Positions 34,341 through 43,177 of a DNA stretch of 64,000 nt are shown piece after piece (the stretch's first letter is position 1; every line of letters starts with the position of its first letter). The translations under genes were made by a program, and so were the position numbers. The notes under the pieces were generated by a model that was not told where the DNA came from, searched no databases, and saw only the letters and a list, made by a program, of their open reading frames with translations. The DNA comes from Candidatus Leptofilum proximum (lineage in GTDB: Bacteria > Chloroflexota > Anaerolineae > Promineifilales > Promineifilaceae), in NCBI GenBank assembly GCA_016710325.1, contig JADJXK010000002.1, forward strand, positions 3,224,001-3,288,000. Reading direction: 5' to 3'.

Positions 34341-36374
34341 ATGGCACTTTTGACGGCACACAACATTGGCCAGGCATTTGGCGCGTTTGACGTTTTCACC
34401 GGCGTCAGCGGCAGCATTCCCGATGGCGGCAAGGTGGGGCTGGTTGGCCCCAACGGCGTGGGCAAAACCACCCTGCTGCTGATTTTGGCCGGTCTCAGCA
34501 AACCGGACGCAGGCAGTGTGCAAATTGCCCGTGGAACGCGCTTGGGCTATCTGCCACAAGAAGCGGCTCAGGCGTTTGCCGGGCAAGAAAACACCGTCTT
34601 CGACGAAATGCTCACCGTGTTTGACAACCTGCGTGAGGATGAAGCCGCGCTGCGCCAGATGGAGCAGCAAATGGCCGACGGCGACCATTCCGAGGAGCTG
34701 ATGGCCAGCTACAGCCAGCTGCAAGAGCGCTTTGAACACGCGGGCGGCTACGATTACCAGCTGCGCATCCGGCAGGTGCTCACCGGGCTGGGTTTTGCCG
34801 AGGAAGATTGGCAGATGCCGCTGCACCACCTGAGCGGCGGGCAGAAAACACGGGTCCTGCTGGGCCGTCTGCTGCTGGAGAAGCCCGATCTGCTGATCAT
34901 GGATGAGCCGACGAACCATTTGGACGTGGCGGCGATTGAGTGGCTGGAAGGCATGCTCAAGACGTGGGACGGTGCAATTCTTGTGGTGAGCCACGACCGC
35001 TATTTTTTGGACCGGGTGGTGACCAACATCTGGGAGATGAACCGCAGCGGCATGGAGCATTATCGCGGCAACTACTCGGCCTACGTGCAGCAGCGGCAGG
35101 AGCGGTGGCAGCAGCACATCCAGGCGTATGATGATTTTCAGCAGCACATCGAGAAAGAGATGGATTTCATCCGGCGCAATATTGCCGGGCAGCGCACGCA
35201 GATGGCCCAAGGTAAGCTGAGCCGGTTGGCGCGGGAGGTTACGGCCGTTCTAGTCGGTGGCCTCCCCGCGTTGGGCATGCTCAACAGCAAAGGCTGGCTG
35301 CAAACGGACGATCATTACGGCATCACCCGCAACGGCCGTGTGGCCACCACCGTCGGTGAACTACAGCAGCAAATTGGGGAACTGCGGCCGCCGATACGGC
35401 CGTCTACCCTGCGCCTCCATCTCAACACCGAAATGCGCAGCGGCGAACTCGTTTTGCGCACCAAAGATCTCACCATTGGCTATCCCGGCAATCCGCTGTT
35501 TGAAGCCGAAGATATTGAACTGCGGCGCCTGGAATGTGCCGGGCTGATTGGTCCCAACGGCGCGGGCAAAACCACCTTCCTTAAAACCGTGCTGGAGCGG
35601 TTGGAGCCGCTGCACGGCGAGGTGATTCTGGGCGCCAGCCTGCAAGTTGGCTACTTTGCCCAGGCGCACGACAGCCTGAACCTGGAAAACAGCGTGCTGG
35701 ACGAGCTGCTCAACTTCCGCAACCTGCCCATCAGCGAGGCGCGCAACTATTTGGCCCGCTTTTTATTCCGCGAGGACGACGTATACAAAAAGGTGAGCAT
35801 GCTTAGCGGCGGCGAGCGAGGGCGGCTGGCGCTGGCGATTTTGGCGCTGCAAGGGGCCAACTTCCTGCTGCTGGATGAGCCAACCAACCACCTGGACATT
35901 CCGTCGCAGGAGGCGCTGCAAGAAGCGCTGGAGCAGTTCAGTGGCACCATTTTGATGGTGTCGCACGATCGGTACCTGGTGAATGCCCTGGCCACGCAGA
36001 TCTGGGCGCTGGAAGACGGCCGTCTCCGCGTTTATCCCGGTGGTTATCAAGAATATCTGGCCGTGCGCGAGCAGGAAGCCGAGGCAGCCAAAGAAGCTGC
36101 GGCCCAGGCCCGTGAAGCGGAGAAAGCAGCCCGCAGCAGCGATAATGGCAGCCAGCTCAGCAAAAACGAGCAGCGCCGCCAGGCCGAGGCGCTGGCCGAG
36201 GTCGAACACGCCATCGCCGCCGCCGAAGCGGAAATCGCCCAAATTGGTGAAGCGCTGCAAGAGGCGACAACAGCCGAATCATTTGCTAAGATACAAACGC
36301 TCAGCGAGGCATACGCCGCTGCCGAAGCCAAATTGGCCGCGCTGCTGGAACAATGGGAGACAATGCATGAGTGA
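34341..36374 (+). CDS. ABC-F family ATPase (ribosome-associated)
   Basis: A 677-residue duplicated ABC ATPase without membrane segments, as in translation factors and antibiotic-resistance ABC-F proteins. Each half has Walker A (GPNGVGKTT, GPNGAGKTT), a signature (LSGGQKTR, LSGGERGR) and Walker B (LLIMDEPTNHLD, FLLLDEPTNHLD). Between them is a linker rich in Gln and Arg that would reach the ribosome. The C-terminal coiled-coil region (about 575-677) is Ala/Glu-rich. It starts at the ATG 8 bp after a TATAAT. Its end overlaps the CoaE start by 8 bases. Confidence 0.92.
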   Translation: MALLTAHNIGQAFGAFDVFTGVSGSIPDGGKVGLVGPNGVGKTTLLLILAGLSKPDAGSVQIARGTRLGYLPQEAAQAFAGQENTVFDEMLTVFDNLREDEAALRQMEQQMADGDHSEELMASYSQLQERFEHAGGYDYQLRIRQVLTGLGFAEEDWQMPLHHLSGGQKTRVLLGRLLLEKPDLLIMDEPTNHLDVAAIEWLEGMLKTWDGAILVVSHDRYFLDRVVTNIWEMNRSGMEHYRGNYSAYVQQRQERWQQHIQAYDDFQQHIEKEMDFIRRNIAGQRTQMAQGKLSRLAREVTAVLVGGLPALGMLNSKGWLQTDDHYGITRNGRVATTVGELQQQIGELRPPIRPSTLRLHLNTEMRSGELVLRTKDLTIGYPGNPLFEAEDIELRRLECAGLIGPNGAGKTTFLKTVLERLEPLHGEVILGASLQVGYFAQAHDSLNLENSVLDELLNFRNLPISEARNYLARFLFREDDVYKKVSMLSGGERGRLALAILALQGANFLLLDEPTNHLDIPSQEALQEALEQFSGTILMVSHDRYLVNALATQIWALEDGRLRVYPGGYQEYLAVREQEAEAAKEAAAQAREAEKAARSSDNGSQLSKNEQRRQAEALAEVEHAIAAAEAEIAQIGEALQEATTAESFAKIQTLSEAYAAAEAKLAALLEQWETMHE

Positions 36375-37629
36375 CACCGCCGAAACAACAACCTATGCCG
36401 GGAAAGTGATTGTGGGGCTGACGGGCAACATCGCCACGGGCAAATCGGCCGTGATGCGGCTGGCTTACGACCACGGCGCGTTGACCATTGACGCCGACAA
36501 GATTGTGCACGAGCTAATGGACAGCGATGCGACGATGCAGGCCGCCATTGCTGTCGCTTTTGGCCCTGAGGTGCGGCGGGAAGACGGCCGTATCAACCGC
36601 GCCAGGTTGGGTGAAATTGTTTTTGCCGACCCCTCCGCCATGAGAGATTTGGAAGCGATGGTGCATCCCGCCGTGGGCAAAGAGGTGGACGCCCGCATCC
36701 TGGCCAGCAAACAAAACATCATCTTCATCGAGGCGATCAAGCTGCTGGAGGGTAACTTGCGCAGCATTTGCCACCAGGTTTGGGTGACGCGGTGCAGTCC
36801 ACAGCGCCAGTTGGAACGGCTGCGTGTTTGCCGAGGGCTGGAAACGGAGGTTGCGGCCGTACGCATCAAGGCGCAGCCACCACAGGAAGAAAAGGTGGCC
36901 CAGTCCGATGTGCTCATCGATACCAATGGGTTGATGAAAGATACAGAAGCCCAGTTTACCCTTGCCTGGTCGCGGCTGCCCGACCCGGCCACCGCCCCCG
37001 CCATGAATCGCCTGCCGCTGCCCGATGAAACGGAGACAGCGGGCACCCGGCCGCTCACCGGTCGACTCATCTCACCCAAGGCAGCCACTCCGCGCAAAGG
37101 CATAGGAGAAGGCCGCCCGCCGCGCCTCAAACCCAGCGAACGCCCCGAGGACTTGCAGGTCCGCCGGGCACGGCCGTCAGACATCCCCTCCATTTTGCTG
37201 CTCATCCAAAAAGCCACCGACGGCAAGGTGCAAATGAAACGGGCTGACCTGCTGATGGCATTGAGCGAACGCGGTTACTTCATCGGCCAGGTGGGCACAG
37301 AAATCAGCGTCGTGATGGGCTACAACATCGACAGCCAGGTGGCCCGCATCGACGAGATTTATATTTACCCGCTGGAGATGGCCTCACAAACGGGCAAGGC
37401 AGTGCTGGAAGATATCGAGATTTCGGCCGCCACCCATATGGGGCAAATCATCGTCGCCTTCTTGCCGGAGGACATCCCCGCACCTATCCGCGAACTCTTT
37501 GAGTCCGAGGGTTATGAGCCAATGCCGTTTGAGGAAATGACCCGTGGCTGGCAGCTGGCTATCGAAGAGTCGCAGCCGGAAGGGACCACCTACCTGGTGC
37601 GGCTGCTGCGCGATACACGGGCCGGGTAA
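36367..37629 (+). CDS. coaE: Dephospho-CoA kinase with a C-terminal GNAT-like domain
   Basis: Phosphorylates dephospho-CoA, the last step of CoA synthesis. Residues 1-205 are the kinase with P-loop GLTGNIATGKSAV, then TIDADKIVHELM, GRINRARLGEIVF and the lid region (LRVCRGLETEVAAVRIKAQ). A Pro/Thr-rich linker (about 210-265) leads to a 155-residue domain starting LQVRRARPSDIPSILLLI. Its mixed alpha/beta pattern (GYFIGQVGTEISVVMGYN, IDEIYIYPLEM) resembles a GNAT acetyltransferase, which uses CoA donors. The whole is 420 residues, about twice a normal CoaE. It overlaps the ABC-F stop. The function of the tail is unproven. Confidence 0.88.
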   Translation: MSDTAETTTYAGKVIVGLTGNIATGKSAVMRLAYDHGALTIDADKIVHELMDSDATMQAAIAVAFGPEVRREDGRINRARLGEIVFADPSAMRDLEAMVHPAVGKEVDARILASKQNIIFIEAIKLLEGNLRSICHQVWVTRCSPQRQLERLRVCRGLETEVAAVRIKAQPPQEEKVAQSDVLIDTNGLMKDTEAQFTLAWSRLPDPATAPAMNRLPLPDETETAGTRPLTGRLISPKAATPRKGIGEGRPPRLKPSERPEDLQVRRARPSDIPSILLLIQKATDGKVQMKRADLLMALSERGYFIGQVGTEISVVMGYNIDSQVARIDEIYIYPLEMASQTGKAVLEDIEISAATHMGQIIVAFLPEDIPAPIRELFESEGYEPMPFEEMTRGWQLAIEESQPEGTTYLVRLLRDTRAG

Positions 37630-37633
37630 AACG

Positions 37634-38035
37634 ATGCGATTTTTGTGGGCGTGGCTGCTGTATACCTGGGGCGGGCTGCACCGTTATTTTGGCATCCAAA
37701 ACAGCATGGCCCGCGAGTTTGAGCGGGCGGTGCACTACTTTGGCCGGGCCTACAAGGTGGATCCGACATTTCGGGCGGCGCGGCTGCACCGGGGCATCTT
37801 GCTGGGGCGGGAGTTGGGCCGCATCGACGAGGCGATTGCCGATTTTGACGCGCTGTTGGCGGAAGACCCTACCTACAGCCTGGCGTTGTTCAACCGGGCA
37901 ATGATGTGGATGGAAAACGGCCGTTTTCCCCAAGCCCTCGCCGATATGGAAGCTTACCTCACCCAGTCCGACCCCAGCGACGAAAACTGGCCAGACGCCC
38001 AGCGCATCGTCCGCCTGCTGCGGGATGTAGACTAA
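37634..38035 (+). CDS. TPR-like small protein
   Basis: A 133-residue tetratricopeptide-like protein. Two or more helical pairs are visible (FERAVHYFGRAYKVDPTFRAARLHRGILLG, EAIADFDALLAEDPTYSLALFNRAMMWM), with the Ala/Gly and Asp-Pro spacing of TPR repeats. It starts 4 bp after the CoaE stop. The end overlaps the convergent metallopeptidase stop by 4 bp. A hydrophobic start (RFLWAWLLYTWGGLHRYFG) may be amphipathic or a membrane anchor. Its partner is unknown. Confidence 0.8.
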   Translation: MRFLWAWLLYTWGGLHRYFGIQNSMAREFERAVHYFGRAYKVDPTFRAARLHRGILLGRELGRIDEAIADFDALLAEDPTYSLALFNRAMMWMENGRFPQALADMEAYLTQSDPSDENWPDAQRIVRLLRDVD

Positions 38036-39309
38036 CGTTGTTCCGCCACTTCCATTACCTCCGCCCAAATCTCCTCTAAGTCAGCAAAGGTGGCGATGGG
38101 GGCGACTGTCTCCATGAATTCACGCGAGGAGCTGGTGTGGGCCAGGATGTCGCGCAGCATCGGCCCGGTGGGATCGCTGCCGATGGCCCCGGGCACGGCG
38201 CCATACGCGCCGTAAAAGGCAAAGTAAGCCTGATTCAGCTTGCGAATCCCGTAGCCGTTTTGCAAAAAGGCTAAGCGCCGCTCCTCCATGTACGCCTCTG
38301 CGCCTTCAATATCACCCATTGCCAACAGCTCTTCGGCACGCACCCGTGTAGCCGCCAGCTCGGCTCCGTAGTCAAAGGCGGGCGGTTCTGCGGGCGTTAG
38401 TTCGGCCACGGGTGGTGGCACTGTGACAGGCGGCGGGGCAAGTTCCGGGTAGTAGCGGTTAATCATCCGGGTGCCGATCTCCTGGTCAAACAGGGAAGCT
38501 ATGGTTTCGTTGATGATGCGCACCTGGGGATCACCGTAGTTCCAGCCGACGGGGAAAAAGGTCATCCAGTGATGCGACCATTCGTGGGCGGTCACTTCGG
38601 CCAGCCAGTTGAGGTTGCTGGTTTCCATGATCATGGCGGGATAGGTGCCCAGGCCGCCAAGGGGCACCACGAGGGCAGAGAGGTTGAGCTGCTCGAAAAC
38701 GGCCGTCTCCAACTCATCCTTCTCTGCCGTCGACAAACCCGGAATCAGCGATATACCATAAATGCGCTCAATCTGGTCACGCGGTGAAACGATGAGCAAG
38801 GAAGGCAGCGGCGTTTGCTGCATCATCACCGGGGGCCACGCCTGACCCAGCACACCAAAGCCTTCCTCTACCAGAATTTCACCTATCTGGTCCTGCACAA
38901 TCGCTTCGGCCACAGGTTGCAGGTCGGCCAGATCGCTGCGGGCCTGGGTGAGTTCGGCTTGGTAAACGGCCGTCGCCGCCGCTGCATCTGCCACAGAAGG
39001 ATCGGTGTAAACCTGGTTTATCTGGGCATCGAGCTGCTGCACCGTCTGAATCAGCGCCAGATAATCAAGCACCGCCTGCTTACGGCTGGCTTCATCCAAA
39101 AAGGCGTCGTTGTTAGACAGCACCGCACCGGCCTTGGCGACAATGGCGTTTACTTCCCAGCTTAAAAAGTCAAACTGGCGCTGCCCCACCAGTTGAGTAA
39201 TCCGGTAAAATTCATCGCCAAACGGGGGCCATTCGCGGGTAAATATTAATAGGAAGAAACCAGCAAAAAGCAGCAGTTTGAACCAGAGGAAAAGGCGGTG
39301 TCTTTTCAT
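38032..39309 (-). CDS. Membrane-anchored HExxH protein, probable metallopeptidase
   Basis: Not recognised as a named family. 425 residues with an N-terminal membrane helix (LFLWFKLLLFAGFFLLIF) and the rest presumably outside. A zinc motif lies at His242-Glu243-x-x-His246 (TAHEWSHHWMTFF). A downstream NETIASLFDQEIG could supply the third ligand, as in gluzincins. The N-terminal half is helical (LIQTVQQLDAQINQVY), and residues 290-340 are Pro-rich then charged. The match to a peptidase is inferred only from the motif. It lies between a TPR gene and dgt. Confidence 0.6.
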   Translation of the reverse strand: MKRHRLFLWFKLLLFAGFFLLIFTREWPPFGDEFYRITQLVGQRQFDFLSWEVNAIVAKAGAVLSNNDAFLDEASRKQAVLDYLALIQTVQQLDAQINQVYTDPSVADAAAATAVYQAELTQARSDLADLQPVAEAIVQDQIGEILVEEGFGVLGQAWPPVMMQQTPLPSLLIVSPRDQIERIYGISLIPGLSTAEKDELETAVFEQLNLSALVVPLGGLGTYPAMIMETSNLNWLAEVTAHEWSHHWMTFFPVGWNYGDPQVRIINETIASLFDQEIGTRMINRYYPELAPPPVTVPPPVAELTPAEPPAFDYGAELAATRVRAEELLAMGDIEGAEAYMEERRLAFLQNGYGIRKLNQAYFAFYGAYGAVPGAIGSDPTGPMLRDILAHTSSSREFMETVAPIATFADLEEIWAEVMEVAEQR

Positions 39310-39310
39310 G

Positions 39311-39376
39311 AAGTGAAAAGTAATCAGTGATAAGTGAAAAGTCCACTCCTCTCACTTCTCACTTATCACTTTATCA
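39311..39376. repeat. Inverted repeat built from AAGTGA words
   Basis: GAAAAGTAATCAGTGATAAG and GTGAAAAGT on the left answer CACTTCTCACTTATCACTTT on the right. It lies between the metallopeptidase start and the dgt stop. A half copy sits after mtaB (about 52,783-52,815). Confidence 0.75.
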
Positions 39377-39389
39377 CGTTTTGCGAGTA

Positions 39390-40544
39390 TCAGGCGCGGC
39401 GATACGGATCAAACAATTTCTCCCACTCGTCCAGAGCATAACGGTCGGTCATCCCGGCAATGTAATCGGTAATAACCCGGTGCAGCGGCGCATCATCGAG
39501 CTTCTTTTTGGTGTCGGTGGGCAGCATGTTGGGCTCCGTGGCATAGGCCTGGAACAGTTCAGTGACAAAACGCTCTGCCTTGGTTTGCATACGGATAAGC
39601 CGGTAATGGTGGTACATGCTGTCTAGCAGGAACTTTTTCAGCTGGCGCACCTTTGTTTTGAATTCGGGTGAGTAGCTGACCAGGTTTTCGGGATGGGTTT
39701 GCGCCTTCTCGGGGGAATCAATCCGGTATTCCACCAGCTTCTTCCCCGTGGTTTCCAGCACGTTCATGACGGATTGGCCAATCAATTCACGAATGAGTTC
39801 ATGGCGGGTGATGTTGGGCAACGGCCGTTCCGACTGCCAGCCCACAATCTCCTTAAGCTCTTGCCATAGCGTCAGCTCGTCCAGTGCCGCCATGTCAAAC
39901 ATGCCCGCGCGCAGGCCATCGTCCAGATCATGGGCGTTGTAGGCAATTTCGTCCGCCAGGTTAGCAATCTGCGCTTCCAGCGAGCCGCGCTTGTCTGGCT
40001 CGTACGCCTGGGCATCACTTTTGTCGTAATCTGTCTCGTGTTTGATCATGCCCTCGCGCGTTTCGTACGTCAGGTTTAGGCCAGGGAAGTCCGGGTAGCG
40101 CTCTTCCAGCTGGGTAACGATGCGGTAGCTTTGTGTGTTGTGGTTAAACCCACCATGCTCGGCCATGAGGGCGTTGAGAGCATACTCCCCGGCATGGCCA
40201 AAGGGTGGGTGACCCAAATCGTGGGCCAGACAGATCGCCTCGGTGAGTTCCTCGTTGCAGCCCAGGCCACGCGCCAGCGAACGGCCGAGTTGAGCCACTT
40301 CCAGCGTGTGCGTCAGGCGGGTGCGGTAATGATCCCCCTCGTAGTAAACAAACACCTGCGTTTTATACTCCAGACGCCGAAACGCAGTGGTATGAATAAT
40401 CCGGTCCCGGTCGCGTTCAAACGCCGGGCGGGATTCCGACTCTTCTTCCGGATAAACGCGGCCCCGGCTGTTGGCACTCTTGAGCCCATAGGGGGCCAGA
40501 GCCAGCTGTTCAATTTCTTCCAACTTTTTGCGCTTATAAATCAC
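39390..40544 (-). CDS. dgt: dGTPase-like HD phosphohydrolase
   Basis: A 384-residue deoxyguanosinetriphosphate triphosphohydrolase-like protein. The HD motif is intact: RLTHTLEV (His79) and LAHDLGHPPFGHAGE (His108, Asp109), then EAQIANLADEIAYNAHDLDDG. It would split dNTPs into nucleoside and triphosphate, or act on other nucleotides as relatives do. A GTG at 40544 is preferred because AGGAGT lies 6 bases upstream; the upstream TTG is unlikely. No operon partner is obvious. Confidence 0.92.
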   Translation of the reverse strand: MIYKRKKLEEIEQLALAPYGLKSANSRGRVYPEEESESRPAFERDRDRIIHTTAFRRLEYKTQVFVYYEGDHYRTRLTHTLEVAQLGRSLARGLGCNEELTEAICLAHDLGHPPFGHAGEYALNALMAEHGGFNHNTQSYRIVTQLEERYPDFPGLNLTYETREGMIKHETDYDKSDAQAYEPDKRGSLEAQIANLADEIAYNAHDLDDGLRAGMFDMAALDELTLWQELKEIVGWQSERPLPNITRHELIRELIGQSVMNVLETTGKKLVEYRIDSPEKAQTHPENLVSYSPEFKTKVRQLKKFLLDSMYHHYRLIRMQTKAERFVTELFQAYATEPNMLPTDTKKKLDDAPLHRVITDYIAGMTDRYALDEWEKLFDPYRRA

Positions 40545-40639
40545 GGGGATACTCCTATGCAAAGGTAAGGCTAGGGTGGTTGGGAGGCATGTTCGATTTG
40601 CCAGACACGCTTATACCCAACTGCTTCGCCCCTACTTGC

Positions 40640-40645
40640 TATAAT
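40640..40645 (+). promoter_or_regulatory. Extended -10 promoter for the LysM gene
   Basis: TGCTATAAT, an extended -10 (TGn then TATAAT), lies about 100 bp before the LysM-protein ATG. No clear -35 is seen. Confidence 0.5.
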
Positions 40646-40746
40646 TTTATGGTAAGTGTAACATAATTCCAGACGGCCGTCTTGAGCCGTGGAATTGTTG
40701 TAGGGTCGCCCGTGGCGGCACCTGGCCGCCGTTGAGGGAAAACCGT

Positions 40747-41424
40747 ATGCAAAAACTTCGCTCTTCCATTATCCTGATGATGATGCTCATCGCCATCATT
40801 TTGGCGGTTGGCGTCTTTTTGGCCATCAATGCAGTGCAAAACCGCAGCAACAACCCCGAAACCGTCCCCGATCTGACGGCCAGCAATTTTTTGGTAACGG
40901 TTAGCGGGGAAACGGTCGCGCTGCAGGTGGATCCCAACTTACGGCCCACCGTCATCGACAACCCGGCGCCGGTTGTCGTGGAAGAAAGCCCGCGTGTTGA
41001 AGAGCCAGTCGATCAACAGGTTAGCACCGCCACACCAGAGCCAACGTTACCGCCCGCAATTGTTGAGCAGGCAACGGCCGTTCCCGCCGCACCCGCCACC
41101 GTAGAAAAAATCATCTACCAACCCTACACCGTGCAGCAGGGCGATACGCTTTACAGTCTGTCGCAGGCATTTGCCACCTCCATTGCCCTCATGGCCGATA
41201 AAGGCATCTCGCAAGCCAGTTTAGTTCCTGGCACAACGATCAACATTCCGGTCGGCAACCCAGAATACTGCGCTGGTCGCGGACGGCCGTATGCCGTTGG
41301 TGAGGGTGATACCGCCTTCAACATTGGTCAGCGATTTAACACCACGCCGCAAAACTTGCAGGCACTCAACGGGCTGGATGCCAACTACACCATCAAGATC
41401 GCCGACATTATCTGCGTGCCTTAG
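40747..41424 (+). CDS. Membrane-anchored LysM-domain protein
   Basis: A 225-residue protein with an N-terminal membrane helix (about 7-30), a Pro/Thr/Val-rich linker, and two LysM-type segments. The first (YTVQQGDTLYSLSQAFATS to INIPV) is canonical and the second (YAVGEGDTAFNIGQRFNTT to IICVP) is close behind. It likely binds peptidoglycan on the cell surface. The ATG at 40747 has GAGGGAA upstream and is preferred to an upstream TTG. It is followed by an aminopeptidase gene after 8 bp. Confidence 0.88.
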   Translation: MQKLRSSIILMMMLIAIILAVGVFLAINAVQNRSNNPETVPDLTASNFLVTVSGETVALQVDPNLRPTVIDNPAPVVVEESPRVEEPVDQQVSTATPEPTLPPAIVEQATAVPAAPATVEKIIYQPYTVQQGDTLYSLSQAFATSIALMADKGISQASLVPGTTINIPVGNPEYCAGRGRPYAVGEGDTAFNIGQRFNTTPQNLQALNGLDANYTIKIADIICVP

Positions 41425-41432
41425 GATTTATC

Positions 41433-42719
41433 ATGCGCATCACCCGAGCCGAGTTTAACGGCCGTACCCAGCACCTGCTCGACTACATTCGCCAGCAAAA
41501 CCTGACGGGCGTGGCTCTGTTCGACAGCACCAACATTCTGTACTTCACGGGCTTTGCCTTCATCCCCACCGAACGCCCCATCGCCTTTGTCCTCAGCGCC
41601 GCCGGAGAACGCGCCATGCTGGTGCCCCGCCTGGAGGTGGAGCATGCCCAGGCCGAAGCCGAGCTGGATCGCGTGGTCCATTACCTCGAATATCCGGGCG
41701 ATCCCCATCCCATGGCCATCTTTCAGGATTTGCTGATGGAAATGGGGCTGATCAAAGAAAACGTTAACCCGAAGTTTCTCCACTCACCCACTCGCCCGGC
41801 AGAAATCGTCATCCGGCCTCACAGCGAGGAACCGCAGCGGTATCCCCTGGCCAGCAGCAGCCAGATCGGCGCTGACCACGATGGCTACCCCTGGATTTTT
41901 GGTTACGAAGGCGTGGCGCTGTCCCGGCTTACGGGTATGACAGTGCAAAATATTCAGGGTCGGCTAAACCGGATGCAGGCCATCAAAAGTCCGGCCGAAA
42001 TTGCTCTCATCCGCGAAAGCTGCAAATGGGGCCACCTGGCCCATGTTCTGCTGCAGCGGTATACGGCCGTCAACGCCACCGAAACGGCCGTCAGCCTGCG
42101 CGCCAGCCAGGAAGCCACCCTGGCGATGATGGACACTATCGGGCCGCTGTACCGGGCGCAAAGCATGTGGATCAACGGACCGTTTGCCGGATATCGCGGC
42201 CAGATTGGGCGTAACGCGGCCATTCCCCATGCCCTGGCCAACAACATCACCTTCCAGCCGGGAGATGTGCTGGTTACCGGCGCGGGCTGCCCGCTCTGGG
42301 GCTACAATTCCGAACTGGAGCGCACCATGTTTGTCGGCGAGCCAACCAGGGAACAGCAGCACTTTTTTAACCACATGAAGGCAGCCCAGGAAGTAGCATT
42401 TGCGGCCATGCGGTCAGGGGCAAAGTGCAGCGATGTGGATACGGCCGTACGCCACTACTACGAGGCCAACGACCTGATGCCGTACTGGAAGCACCACACG
42501 GGGCACGCCATTGGCCTGCGTTATCATGAGGGTCCCTTTTTAGACACGGGCGACCATACCATGCTGCAAGAAGGTATGGTGTTCACCGTCGAACCAGGGC
42601 TGTACGTGCCCGAACTGGGCGGTTTTCGCCATTCCGATACTGTGGTCATCACCAGCGATGGCGTGGAGCTGCTGACCTACTATCCGCGCGACTGGCAGAG
42701 CCTGGTAATCCCTGTTTAG
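41433..42719 (+). CDS. Xaa-Pro aminopeptidase family (M24)
   Basis: A 428-residue M24 metallopeptidase of the creatinase/prolidase fold, expected to release N-terminal residues before proline. An N-terminal domain (about 1-165, starting RITRAEFNGRTQHLLDYI) is followed by the catalytic domain. That domain has PGDVLVTGAGCPLWGYNSELERTMFVG (metal-binding region), HHTGHAIGLRYHEGPFLD and FTVEPGLYVPELGGFRHSD. The first metal Asp in the usual VxxDxGxxYxGY motif is not obvious: the segment reads VTGAGCPLWGYNSE. Dinuclear metal binding should therefore be checked. No signal peptide. Confidence 0.85.
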   Translation: MRITRAEFNGRTQHLLDYIRQQNLTGVALFDSTNILYFTGFAFIPTERPIAFVLSAAGERAMLVPRLEVEHAQAEAELDRVVHYLEYPGDPHPMAIFQDLLMEMGLIKENVNPKFLHSPTRPAEIVIRPHSEEPQRYPLASSSQIGADHDGYPWIFGYEGVALSRLTGMTVQNIQGRLNRMQAIKSPAEIALIRESCKWGHLAHVLLQRYTAVNATETAVSLRASQEATLAMMDTIGPLYRAQSMWINGPFAGYRGQIGRNAAIPHALANNITFQPGDVLVTGAGCPLWGYNSELERTMFVGEPTREQQHFFNHMKAAQEVAFAAMRSGAKCSDVDTAVRHYYEANDLMPYWKHHTGHAIGLRYHEGPFLDTGDHTMLQEGMVFTVEPGLYVPELGGFRHSDTVVITSDGVELLTYYPRDWQSLVIPV

Positions 42720-42760
42720 GGGCTTGCCAGCAGCAATAATTATGTTAAGATGTGAGCGGT

Positions 42761-43177
42761 ATGTATAAAGAACTTTGGCGGCAACGGCCGTTACTTACCC
42801 TTCCCCAAATTATCGTTTTGCTGCTCGTCGGCGCGGCCCTGTTTATTGCCGTTGATCTCAACCGGCGGGCTCAGGCCGGGCAGCTTGTGGGTGTTGGTGA
42901 AGGCGATCTCCAACTGGAGGTGGATGCCGAAGCCACGCGCCAGGTGGAGCTTCAGGTCACCCTGGAGTACGTGCAAAGTGATGATTACGTAGCTGCCTAT
43001 GCCCGTGATGAAGCCGGTTACCTGCTGCCGGGCGAAAAACGGGTGGTTCCCCTGGTGATTGAAGCGACGCCGCAGCCTACGGCCGTTCCCACTGCCACAC
43101 CGGACCCCGTCGAGAATGCCCGCCCCTGGCAGGCGTGGTGGCAGCTGCTAACCGATGCGCCACAGCCGTCGCCTTAG
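42761..43177 (+). CDS. FtsB/DivIC-like septum protein
   Basis: A 138-residue single-pass membrane protein. The N-terminus has a membrane helix (LPQIIVLLLVGAALFIAVDL), then a helical stretch, and then SDDYVAAYARDEAGYLLPGEKRVVPLV. This last part fits the C-terminal motif (Y-x-x-x-A-R then G-x-x-x-P-G-E) of FtsB/DivIC/FtsL-type septum-formation initiators. It would assemble with the divisome. A Pro/Thr-rich tail follows. The ATG at 42761 is used; a GTG at 42752 is possible. The usual partners (ftsL, ftsI, rnhB) are not adjacent. Confidence 0.7.
   Translation: MYKELWRQRPLLTLPQIIVLLLVGAALFIAVDLNRRAQAGQLVGVGEGDLQLEVDAEATRQVELQVTLEYVQSDDYVAAYARDEAGYLLPGEKRVVPLVIEATPQPTAVPTATPDPVENARPWQAWWQLLTDAPQPSP

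Noticed and set aside
42752..42760. GTG start for the FtsB-like gene
   Set aside because: The ATG at 42,761 gives the usual short N-terminus; the GTG adds three residues with no better ribosome site.
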